Source of the DNA: Semisulcospira habei
Lineage: Eukaryota > Mollusca > Gastropoda > Semisulcospiridae
DNA length: 64,000 nucleotides
Direction: 5' to 3'
Assembly: GCA_036245525.1 (NCBI GenBank)
Contig: BTPG01000002.1
Location: 119,496,082 to 119,560,081, forward strand
Made by a program: the position numbers and the translations under genes. The notes beneath the pieces were generated by a model. That model made no database searches. It had not been told where the DNA came from and was given only the letters and a program-made list of their open reading frames with translations. Numbering within the stretch: position 1 is the first letter of the stretch; each line of letters opens with the position of its first letter. Below are positions 1-64,000 of the stretch, piece by piece.

Positions 1-180
1 CGTATCTGTCCGTGCCGTGTTGACAGATTAATAGCAGGAGTCAGCGAACATGGGAACCGTTTCCGCAGTGCATGAGGAAAATTAGTGTACCCTGCCCTTA
101 GATTTCAGCGATCAATTCAGAACTGCTTTATTTTGATATGTTCATCCGTCCACTTTCAACACACTACACCACTTACGGGA

Positions 181-272
181 TCGACGATGATAGTTCAAGG
201 GTGGTGCCAGAATAGCTTGGCGCCGGTAGGCGCCAAGCTATTCTGGCACCACCCTAAAACTATCGTGGTCTA
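181..272. repeat. P1 hairpin core (GGCGCC centre)
   Basis: The arms TGATAGTTCAAGGGTGGTGC and its complement meet at AGCTTGGCGCC/GGCGCCAAGCT. It is part of a longer element with eroded ends. Confidence 0.85.
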
Positions 273-644
273 TCTGTCCCCTGAACTGTAATGTAGTCTT
301 CAGAGGGCAAAGCAAAAACTCTGAACTCTGAGTATTTGGGAAGTAGGCGGCTGCAGCATGATATAACGCAAAGATTTCACGCGTGCTTTTAGAAATAACG
401 AGTGATCCATTCTGTGACTGGTACTTGTCAGGCTACAGTAATCTAAAATGTTGGTCTGGCTCATCGAGTGCCAAAGAGAATTATTAAAGAAGCCAGCGGT
501 GTTTCGACCTTGTGATTTGGACCACAGTACCTCTGAAAACGTCAATAAATAGGAAATATGCCCTCATTAAGTGCCAAAACATTATCAAAGTGCCAAACAT
601 TATTAAATAAGCCATACCATTTGGACCCCACTATATCTACCTGT

Positions 645-765
645 CAAAAGAACATGGATACAAAGTGGTTTCGGCGAAGGGATAGATCCTTATGAGCCCC
701 CGCAACTGCGGGGGCTCATGAAGATCTATACCTCTTGCGGTTCATTTTTTTTCTCAGTGAGCGTA
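645..765. repeat. P3 hairpin element
   Basis: Centre CATGAGCCCCCGC / GCGGGGGCTCATG with arms GATAGATCC and GATCTATACC. Its edges are degenerate. Confidence 0.8.
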
Positions 766-1125
766 AATAACGAGGTCTTACTTTTTGGCATTTTTCCGCA
801 TATCGCGATATACTGAGGCACACCTCTGTTCTCATACATTTGCCGATGTCACTGTCCGCGTTTTTCCCTCTCAATTATTTGTCTCTCCAACCTCTACTAT
901 ACATGTCCAGTGCGGACGCGATCTTGTAATTATGTCGTCGAGCATCGTTTGAACACAGAAAATTGCATTCGTGCGATAGAGTAAACCAGTGGCATTTTGC
1001 GTCAAACAATTAAGAGGAAATTCCAAAGTCGAACACACATGCCTTATGTATTTCATTTCGATTCCGGCTTCAACAGCAAACGACGAAGCGATCACAATAG
1101 CAAGGATTCATGTTCAAGGTTTGCA

Positions 1126-1339
1126 TTAACTCATTCAGCCCGACGGCCGTATTTCCCAAATTTTGGAGGTGTCATCTAAAGAGTATGCACCAGTTGCAGG
1201 AGATAGATCGACCATGATAATTCAAGGGTAGTGAAAGATTAGCTTGGCGCCGACAGGCGCCAAGCTAATCTGACACTACCCTTGAATTATCATGGTCGAC
1301 CCATCTCCTGCTGTAGTGCGTCAGGGCTGTATGGGTTAA
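1126..1339. repeat. P1 element, complete, TTAA to TTAA
   Basis: It starts TTAACTCATTCAGCCCGACG and ends CTGTATGGGTTAA. The inner hairpin is centred on AGCTTGGCGCC at about 1250. It is a full reference copy of family P1 (214 bp). Confidence 0.9.
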
Positions 1340-1466
1340 AGAGTTTTATAGCATTTTACTCCCAAGGCGCATGGAAGCATGAAATATACGAAACGAACCG
1401 TGCCATATAAAACAAATAGAGATTAAATAACGCCTGACGTCCTGTTACGCAAATAAATCACGAGTA

Positions 1467-1520
1467 CTCACTTCGACCGATAAAACGCGCTTTTTATCGG
1501 TCGAACTGAGTACGCGTGAG
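1467..1520. repeat. Short palindrome
   Basis: The inverted arms TTCGACCGATAAAACGCG and CTTTTTATCGGTCGAA face each other. It is a hairpin of unknown family. Confidence 0.75.
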
Positions 1521-2140
1521 ATATTTTGCGGCACGGGATGTTAGTCATAATTTAATTTATTTATACGACATTTTAAAAGGGTTTTAATCTCTTAATCGAC
1601 ATACTTTTCTCTTCGAAGTGGTGCGGTACCACAGTTGGGTCGCTCTTGCTTTTACCCCGCCTGAGTGGCAGATCGTTATGGGGCAAAGCGACGAAAGCGG
1701 TCAAATGGTGCGACGGAGACCGCATAACCTGTATCACCACTCGTGAAGTGAGACAGCCTTGTAACGCTTTAGTCAGGAAAAGCGTGCGAATCGCATAAGA
1801 CGGTCACTCCTTTCATCACTTCAAATTTTAGACGATTGAAAAACACGAACTTGCAACTAGTTGGCTTTGCGCTTGAAAAGGGGTCAACATGTCTGTCCAA
1901 GTAAAAGCCCCAAAACAGTATGCCCAAATGCGAGATGTTCATAGTACTACAATGAAAATCTCGCTTTTCCACGGAAATGGACTTACAGTCTTTTAGCTAC
2001 CGCGGGCAGATGTTGCATATAACATTACGTGCAGCACGCTATTTTAGACCAGAGTCATGGACCGCAAAACACTAATGACGGTCTTTTGGGATAACGCCGG
2101 ACATTGATATTCAGCTGGTAATGGTAATGGGACGGATGGG

Positions 2141-2207
2141 TCTGGTCTGTGATTTTGGACGCCATGGCCTACGGCCGTAAGGTCCAAAATGACAGACCAG
2201 CACACTT
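2141..2207. repeat. P4 hairpin element
   Basis: TCTGGTCTGTGATTTTGGAC is inverted as GGTCCAAAATGACAGACCAG. The family ends in GTGTGCTGGTCTGTGATTTT and lacks TTAA ends. Confidence 0.85.
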
Positions 2208-2318
2208 GCGGAGGTTAGGGGCAAATAGTACGTATTCTTTTTCTTTCATCAATAGGCCTATTATTAGTATGGTACAGGCACCTGATTGTAAATCTGACAT
2301 GCGAATATATGTGCACAG

Positions 2319-2425
2319 TTGAATTCGCTTATAACAAGGTCGGATATAACAAATACAACACTTTCTGTCTACGAATTACTTCGTTCCACAAACTTCGGAT
2401 ACAGCAACGAGAAATGTTCGGTCCG
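2319..2425. repeat. Dispersed repeat Q (TATAACAA type)
   Basis: CGCTTATAACAAGGTCGGAT and what follows recurs in related form near 32930-33110, 45078-45210 and 56285-56390. It is an interspersed repeat of unknown class. Confidence 0.6.
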
Positions 2426-2462
2426 TGGGCGATTTGTCATGTACGAAGCTTGTCAGATTTCT

Positions 2463-2566
2463 GTTGTTTGTTTGTTTGTTTGTTCGTTTGTTCGTTTGTT
2501 CGTTTGTTCGTTTCTCCCTTCGTCCGTTCGTTGGTTCATTCGTTCGTTCGTTCGTTCGTTGTTGTT
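2463..2566 (+). repeat. (GTTT/GTTC)n tetranucleotide tract
   Basis: Simple tandem repeat of GTTT and GTTC units. It gives spurious Phe/Val/Arg-rich open frames on the + strand. Confidence 0.9.
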
Positions 2567-2603
2567 TTGTTTGTTCGGGGGATAACCATTTTCATGATAA
2601 TTG

Positions 2604-2853
2604 TCAGGTTACGTTTCAAACGAACGAATCCCAACAACGAACGAGAGCGAAAGCACCATAAGCATAGACAACACTCCTAACATCTCCAAGAGGCAAGATC
2701 ATCATGAGCCCTCCGGGCTCATGATGATCTATGCCTCTTGGAGATGCATGGAGTGTTGTCTATGCTTATGGAACACGCTTGTTATTCGCACTGACATCGC
2801 TCTCGTTCGTTTTTGGGAGTCGTTCGTTGCAAACGAAACCTCACGAATGGGAT
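2604..2853. repeat. P8 nested palindrome
   Basis: The outer arms (AACGAACGAGAGCG... and CGCTCTCGTTCG...) and middle arms (CATAAGCATAGACAACACTC and complement) enclose a P3-like core, CATGAGCCCTCCGGGCTCATG. It is a hairpin built in three shells of different sequence. Confidence 0.85.
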
Positions 2854-2905
2854 ATGGCGGATCTGAGCAACATGTACATTTCTTTCTTTGCACCAAACTA
2901 AGTTG

Positions 2906-2965
2906 ACACCATCCTGTTTTAACAGGATGATCTGGCACTACCCTTGAACTGTCATGGCCAGCACG
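2906..2965. repeat. P1 right-arm remnant
   Basis: GATCTGGCACTACCCTTGAACTGTCATGG is the right arm of P1 without its partner. It indicates deletion or partial insertion. Confidence 0.6.
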
Positions 2966-3010
2966 CCTCACACAGCCAGTCCACATTCCTCATAGACGCC
3001 TCCCTAAAGT

Positions 3011-3156
3011 GTGCTATTATTATTACATGGTATTTATATAGCGCATTTCTCATATTTATAATATAACTCAATGCGCAGAATGTAGCCGCGAACTGAACCC
3101 AACAAGCACGCTCACGTGAATCACACGCATTCACTCACACACTGTACGTAAACACA
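3011..3156 (-). repeat. SINE 3' half, minus strand, next to exon 1
   Basis: Its reverse complement is almost identical to 44504-44645 (GTGTTTACGTACAGTGTGTG ... GAGAAATGCGC). This is the tail region of the tRNA-headed SINE there. The head is missing, and the copy ends 34 nt before the exon 1 acceptor. Confidence 0.85.
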
Positions 3157-3190
3157 GAGGTGTGAACGACTGTAGTTTCTGTCTTCACAG

Positions 3191-58355
<55,165 letters not shown>

Positions 58356-58462
58356 GTAAGGCCAATTTTTTTTATGATACGAAGTTTGTAACTTATTTTT
58401 CGTGCCATGAGTGTACGTGATACTTTTAAATACTAATTGTACCTGCGCCCCAATTATTGGAA

Positions 58463-58525
58463 CATAGGAAATGTTACCAAAGATCCTAAATAGTATTTCT
58501 ATGTAGGATCTTTGGTGTTACCAAA
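58463..58525. repeat. Palindrome GGAAATGTTACCAAAGATCC
   Basis: TTACCAAAGATCCTAAATAG faces CTATGTAGGATCTTTGGTGTTACC. Hairpin of unknown family. Confidence 0.82.
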
Positions 58526-58633
58526 CTTGTGTTTCAACAAACGTTTGGAGTCCAGACCAAAATAGTGGCTGTCGTGGCCAAGCATTTCGACTTGTCTGTG
58601 GTTGAAATGCTGACCAAAACGATGGCTTCCAAG

Positions 58634-59715
58634 TAGTCCATAAGCTAGCCCAGTCTATCGTGCACCCACCCCCACCCCCCACCCCCACCCCCAGTACTCA
58701 ATAAGATGGGTTTCAAAGTGTACCTTAGTATGTCCTGAGATGTTTAAGCCATGTTCCCCTAAAATCCTTAGGAACACACCAGAGTTATAGCCGATGGCGC
58801 AAGGGTACCCCATTCACGCTCTTCGCGGATGCTAAAATGAGGTTGAGAAACATTTTCCTCTAAAAAAATCAGAATTCATTCCAGAAGCCCAAATCACGCA
58901 ATATTATGTTAAGGCACACCTTCTGCATCCTCTGCAAAACACAGAATAAAAAATATTGAATCTTTGGCTCACAGTGAAGTTATTTGTGCACCCAGTAAAC
59001 AGTCATTTCCACAAAAGCGAAAAAAAAAGACAAAAATAATGTGTCAGATGCCTTCAGACATTTTCTATAGCACTGGCAGTCCATTTTCAGGCTTACATCA
59101 TCACAACAGGATGTCACAATTATTATAAACTTGACTAAGTGATGCTGTGATTACTGTGAGTGCCACAGTGTTTGATTTTGTATCCCTACCCCAAGTTTTA
59201 AAAATACACAAATCAATTAGAAAAAATACTAAAGTTATTCCATTTCATTTCGACCTCTCTTTACCTATTACGTTTCAATAATGTGAGCATAAAGTGAAGA
59301 AAATAAGGAAAGTCTTCATCCTTTACGGTACGTTCGTGGTGAGTGATAGCTTTTTCCCATTTAAAATTGCCAAATTGGGAAACATATGTTGTTTCCGATG
59401 GCCTCAGAAATATTGTATACAACGGATAGTTGTTGTTTTTTTTAAGGATTTATTGGTTAGGATAGAGTACCACAGTTACTCCAAACATGATTTTATGATG
59501 CTGTGATGCATTTCGGGGCCACCGTGGCTAAATCTGCTGCCCTACCCCATTTCACCAGTACCCAAAGGAACGCAAAATGATCATAATAATTGCTTATGTC
59601 ATACTCCTCTGTTTAAATATTTTTCTTGCCAGTTTTCTTAACAAAGTATGCATATTGAGCATACAAATTTGTGATCATTTCATTAATTTCAATGTGACCC
59701 ATCAATTTAATTGTA
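58634..59715 (+). repeat. Left terminal inverted repeat
   Basis: About 1080 bp. It contains a C-rich run, GATGGGTTTCAAAGTGTACC, CCATTTCATTTCGACCTCTC and GAACGCAAAATGATCATAAT in the same order as the reverse complement of the right arm. Confidence 0.93.
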
Positions 59716-59739
59716 ATTTTTTTTTAGTTAAGGCATGTT

Positions 59740-61690
59740 TAGCAGGGACTGCCTCTAAAGCTTCTACCGTCTGCACATTCAGCAGTCTTGTCAAACTCGG
59801 GGAAGGTGTACCTCAGGGAGATGTTGTGTCTGATGCTGTTCTTGGTCTACATTAATGACATCAGTACAGCAGTACCAAGGTTCGTCTCAAACATACTCCA
59901 AGCGGGTGACTTTGAAGTGTTGACGCAGCAAAACATAAAGAAATAGCATCCTGCAGAATCGAGGATGTTTCCAATGGAGTCAGCAGCTGGACTGAAAGAT
60001 GGCCACTCAAACTGAGCTATGCCATCTCTTTAAATCAGATGGAAGAGGTCACCTTGAAACTGGAGACCTTCCAGTAGCAAAGACAGACAGGCCAACTTTA
60101 CTGGCAACAAATAAATTACTAGATTCACGTGGAGGACTCACATCGAAGCCATGAAAGCTAGAGCTGTGAAAAAAGTCTCTGATGAAGAAACTGGTGGGGA
60201 CCACATTGGCGCAAATTACAGCATCCTGGCACAAGCAAACATCAGCTCGGTCAGACCAGTAGTGTGGTACCAAGATACATCGACAACATGAAACACAGCC
60301 TGCAAAACCAAAAAAGCCAGGCTTGACAAGATGCAGAACATGGGTCATTCTCATGATACAGTGACATTCTTAAAGCCATTTGGAGCACCCCAATTTAGGA
60401 AATGGAGGACATTGGAGCCACTGGAACGCAGAACAGCACACACGATGAAGAGACTTACTAAACACCGACAGCACTGGATACACTGTCTTGTGACAGATTG
60501 CTTGTGATAGGATGCTGCAATGATAATTTTTCATGATATGCTTTTGCAGCGTTTGTTAATGTCTTATATTGTTGTTTCATGACGAGCCGAAAGGCAAATT
60601 TCTGTCGTGCCTGGACTCGAACAGACAATAAAGTTGTATTGTATTGTATTGTATTGTATTGTATTGTATTGTATTGTATTGTATTGTATTGTATTGTATT
60701 GTATACTACAGGAGCAGACCAAAAACCGTCAGAAATGCCCAAGTCTGAACCGCCAACTGAAGCTCCTGCAAAGGGCTAAAACTGACGTCCTGGAACCAAG
60801 CCCAAAGATGTGTGAAGAGCTCCCTTCAGATACCTGGACATCTCGAAAGAGCTTCTAGACAACATAAACGATGTTCCAGGACTCTTTGCCAAAGGTCGTG
60901 GCAGTGCACAAAACCATCTCGCTGGAGATTATGCACAAGCAACTGTGCTCACATCTACACAGGCGGGTCCGCACAAGACGCCATGCGGAATGAAGGAAGT
61001 GGCGTGTACATCTGTTGTTCAGACCGCACTACTACCTCCCTCTCCTTACCAGCTGGCGACAGCAGCTCCAACGCACTAGCTAGTGTAAGGCAGCAGCTTG
61101 ATCCACTGATCTCCTCACCAGGAAGCTTCAAGATAGACTGGATGCCCTGTCCACAAAATAGTGCTGCAGTGGATTCCAGTGCATTCTGGAGCTGGGAATG
61201 GAGAGGCTGACAGCCTGGCCAAAGCAGGCGCTAGACTACCTCAAGATCACGACCTCCTGTAAAGAAACCAAGACACTACAGCAACAAAGTGATTGGCAAC
61301 AGCAGAACTGCGGCTGCAGCCCATGGGCAGACGACATCAACAAGCTTAACAGGGAGAGCCAGGCCACCATCTTTCATCTACGCACTGATCACTCTGGACT
61401 CACCTCGTGAGACTGGGTCATAAGGAAACAGCCCTATGCCAACGTGGCGTAGAAAATCAGTCTTCTTAGCACATTCTCCAGACCTGTCCATACAGAGAAG
61501 CGGTCCCCTGGCAGTTCTGACCAGAAGACACGCCCCTGTACACCAAACTCTGAAAACATGTTGCCGAGCTCTTGACAGCTCACTTATTGGCCGCCAGAAC
61601 AATATAAGATTTAAAGATGGCCATCAAGGAGTTGAACGTTGCAGAAGAAGAAGGCCAAAAATGGGGGTGGAAGTGGTGATCTCGTGGTGG
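59740..61690 (+). pseudogene. Dead LINE with RT and RNase H remnants inside the TIR element
   Basis: RT block remnants are GEGVPQGDVVS and FLVYINDIS (59795-59860). A thumb-like segment THIEAMKARAVKKVS is near 60130. After an insertion come an RNase H start (YTGGSA...GSGVYI, about 60950-61020) and end (HSGAGNGEADSLAKAG, about 61175-61230). Many stops and frame breaks make it inactive. RT plus RNase H is typical of I/Jockey-related lineages. Confidence 0.8.
60470..60705 (+). mobile_element. SINE-like insertion with (GTATT)n tail
   Basis: It interrupts the dead LINE. The end reads CTCGAACAGACAATAAAGTT, then about 70 bp of GTATT repeats (60632-60703). Confidence 0.7.
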
Positions 61691-61694
61691 ACAT

Positions 61695-62742
61695 GTGGAA
61701 ACTAAGTATTTTGATAACATTGTTTTGGCTGTTAGGAACCATGAAACTTTATTACGCATATTCAAATATACACATTTCTAGATAAAAATAAATGAAAAGA
61801 AAAGGAGAGACCTTACTAGACCCGCCTTACGCTAGGTAAAATATCACCTAAAAGACCAGGCAGTGAAAAATATACTGATCAACAAAGGAAACGCAAATTT
61901 TTCACCATAGCGCTTTTCTTCGTAAATATGCTTTAATCTGGGTTATTTTGACGTCATTTATTAGAAAATGTTATGAAGAGTTTGTTATGTCATGTGCAAA
62001 TAGAATGTTTAGTCTTAAAAATCTCACATCGATGACTTATGACGTCATCAGTGACACTACCATCACAGGATATTGAAAGTGAAATGGGGAGTATCTGCAG
62101 AGGACACAGCTGAAAGCCAACCAATGTGCAGTGTCACTAGGGTCCGTGTGCATGACAATCAGGCCTGTTTGGTCTTGACCTACTTTTCGTTTGTCAAAGG
62201 CACCTAAATAATCAACATGACCTACAAACATGAAAACCAAAAAGCTCTTTATTTTTAGGTTAGCGGCCATATTTACCTGATCAAATGGACATGGGTGTGT
62301 TCTTTATCTCTGCGTCAGTCACTTGAGCATAAAAAGAGTTTGAAAGTAATTCACATTAAATCAAATAAAATTTATTAAGAAAATGATGTGCAACTGAAGT
62401 TCTGGTTCTCTAATGAATTTTTCGAGTCAAATTTCGTTTAAGGCAGTTAATAACATTATAAGCAATCCACACAACTTTTGTGTTAAAACATATCACAGGA
62501 AACTTGCTTCACAGAGTGTGTCCAGTTTTGCTTATTTTCACCACTATTGAAACCCTGTGTCCTCCAAGGTAGCTATGGGCGATAACTCATCCAATTTTTT
62601 TGCGAAGGTAGCTCAGACAGTAGGCCGAACATCTGAAGTAAGCAACAAATAAAATGTTCTTGTTTTCGGCTGTCGGGTGGCTCTTTGTTTGCGGGTACAC
62701 TTACAGACACTTTTCACGTTTTTAATGGTAGTCAGTATAGTT
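61695..62742. other. Interior of the TIR element, unassigned
   Basis: AT-rich. ATACTGATCAACAAAGGAAACGC at about 61871 looks like the end of a further transposon, but I find no partner end. No gene seen. Confidence 0.45.
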
Positions 62743-63801
62743 CCAATTAAATTGATGGGTCACATTGAAATTAATGAAATGATCACAAATGTTATGCTTA
62801 CTATGCATACTTTGTTAAGAAAACTGGCAACAAAAATATTTAAACAGAGGAGTATCACATAATCAATTGTTGTGATCATTTTGCGTTCCTTTTCATACTG
62901 GTAAAATGGGGGTAGGGCAGCAGATTTAGCCACTGTGGCCCCTAAATGCATCACAGCATCATAAAATTAGGTTGGGAGTAACTGTGGTACACTATCCTAA
63001 CCAATAAAACCTTAAAAAAAGACCTATCAGTTGTATACAAAATTTCTGAGGGCATCGGAAACATTGTACGTTTCCCAATTCGGCAATTTTAAATGGGAAA
63101 AATCTATCATTCACCTCGAATGTACCGTACATGGTGCCGACTTTCTTATTTTCTTGCATTTTAAGCTCACATTATAGAAACTTAATAGGTAAAGAGAGGT
63201 CAAAATGAAATGGAATAACTTTATTAATTTGTTTCTAATTAATTTAGTGTATTTTTAAAACTTGGGGATAGGGATACAAAATAAACCACTGTGGCACTCA
63301 CAGTAATCACAAAATCACCTAGTCAAGTTTATAATAATTGTGACATCCTGTTGTAATAATGTAAGCCTGAAAATGGACTGCCAGTGCTATAGAAAATGTC
63401 TGAAGGCATCTGACACATTATTTTTGTCTTTTTTTGAAATTTGACCCTTTATTGGGTGCACAAATACCTTCACTGTGAGCCAGAGATTCAATATTTTTTC
63501 GTTCTGTGTTTGCAGAGGGTGCAGAAGGTGTGCCTTAACATAATATTGCCTGATTTGGGCTTCTGGAATGAATTCTGATTTCTTTAGAGGAAAATGTTTC
63601 TCAATCTCATTTTAGCATCAACAAAGAGCGTGAATGGGGTACCCTTGCGTCATCGGCTATATCTCTGGTGTGTTCCTAAAGATTTTAGGAGAACATGGCT
63701 TAAACATCTCAGGACATACTAAGGTACACTTTGAAACCCATCTTATTGAGTACTGGGAGGGGAAGGGGGGTGCACGGTAGCTAGGACTGGCTTATGGACT
63801 A
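62743..63801 (-). repeat. Right terminal inverted repeat
   Basis: About 1060 bp, inverted match of the left arm with scattered substitutions and small indels, so it is not very recent. Confidence 0.93.
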
Positions 63802-64000
63802 AAGCGCGTGAAATGCAAAGAAACTGCAAACAAAAAAACGAAACACGCTTACAAAGAACAAAGACTCGTGTATGGTTGAAATCCAGACAAAAAAAGTGAC
63901 TGCCAAATGTGTAAAATGCAAAGAGAATGCCAAAAAAGAAATAATCATGCTTAGAACGGACAAGTACAACATAATGTGTTCTAAGCGTGTTTCTTTCGTT
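63802..64000. repeat. J repeat, interrupted copy and a second copy
   Basis: GCGTGAAATGCAAAGAAACTGC is the right part of the J copy split by the TIR element. 63875-64000 is another J copy that runs off the window. Confidence 0.75.

Larger units (their letters stand above)
1..3190. other. Intron or upstream part of the ITPR-like gene
   Basis: No exon recognised. It holds P1 cores at 181-272 and 1126-1339, a P3 copy at 645-765, a small hairpin at 1467-1520, a P4 copy at 2141-2207, a tetranucleotide tract, a nested P8 element and a SINE tail. I see nothing recognisable in 341-640 or 1525-2140. Confidence 0.6.
58634..63801. mobile_element. 5.17-kb element with about 1.07-kb terminal inverted repeats
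   Basis: The left arm 58634-59715 and the right arm about 62743-63801 are inverted copies. The outer ends are TAGTCCATAAG and CTTATGGACTA; the inner ends are at CCCATCAATTTAATTG. The flanks are AAG at 58631-58633 and 63802-63804. Removing the element restores a continuous copy of repeat J (...CCAAGCGCGTGAAATGC), which proves insertion with a 3-bp duplication. The interior has no transposase that I recognise, only a dead LINE. It is a non-autonomous DNA transposon or fold-back element. A 3-bp duplication fits CACTA-like or Harbinger-like groups among others. Confidence 0.9.

Noticed and set aside
2309..2680. Phe/Val/Arg-rich open frames across 2460-2600
   Set aside because: They are translations of a GTTT/GTTC microsatellite without family motifs or splice context.
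58702..59720. Short open frames in 59294-59855 as exons of the host gene
   Set aside because: They lie in the terminal inverted repeat of the 5.17-kb element and recur in reverse at 62760-63800.

Overview
The window is metazoan genomic DNA. It has small coding exons with GT-AG splice sites, kilobase introns, microsatellites, tRNA-headed SINEs, LINEs and an LTR retrotransposon. The repeat style suggests a mollusc, perhaps a gastropod, but only 'metazoan' is secure from sequence alone.

One host gene fills the window on the + strand. It is an inositol 1,4,5-trisphosphate receptor (IP3R/ITPR) family calcium-release channel, open at both ends. Thirty consecutive exons (3191 to 58355) join in one reading frame for about 1330 codons, and all 29 junction phases agree. 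They cover the RIH-type helical solenoid, the RIH-associated and coupling regions, and the first two transmembrane helices. The IP3-binding N-terminus lies upstream of the window. The remaining pore helices and C-terminus lie downstream. No second host gene is visible.

The introns are a transposon archive. Intron 3 holds a 5'-truncated LINE (4452-6950). Intron 9 (15.2 kb) holds two LINE copies of one EEP-RT family, and the first is split by a complete Ty3/gypsy element (24901-29713). That element has 205-bp LTRs differing at one base and a 5-bp target duplication. After the last exon lies a 5.17-kb element with terminal inverted repeats of about 1.07 kb (58634-63801) and a 3-bp target duplication. 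It carries a dead RT/RNase H LINE.

The most unusual feature is a dense population of short, near-perfect hairpin elements, more than 70 copies in at least eight families. I call them P1 to P8. P1, P2, P3, P5 and P6 have unrelated interiors but share the same ends (TTAACYCWTT and its complement) and begin and end in TTAA. Neighbouring copies often share a single TTAA. Copy-specific base changes are mirrored in both arms. Element ends sit repeatedly 22-39 nt upstream of 3' splice sites, the branch-point zone. Together they look like a TTAA-targeting, self-complementary non-autonomous transposon system whose arms are kept matched and which may interact with splicing.
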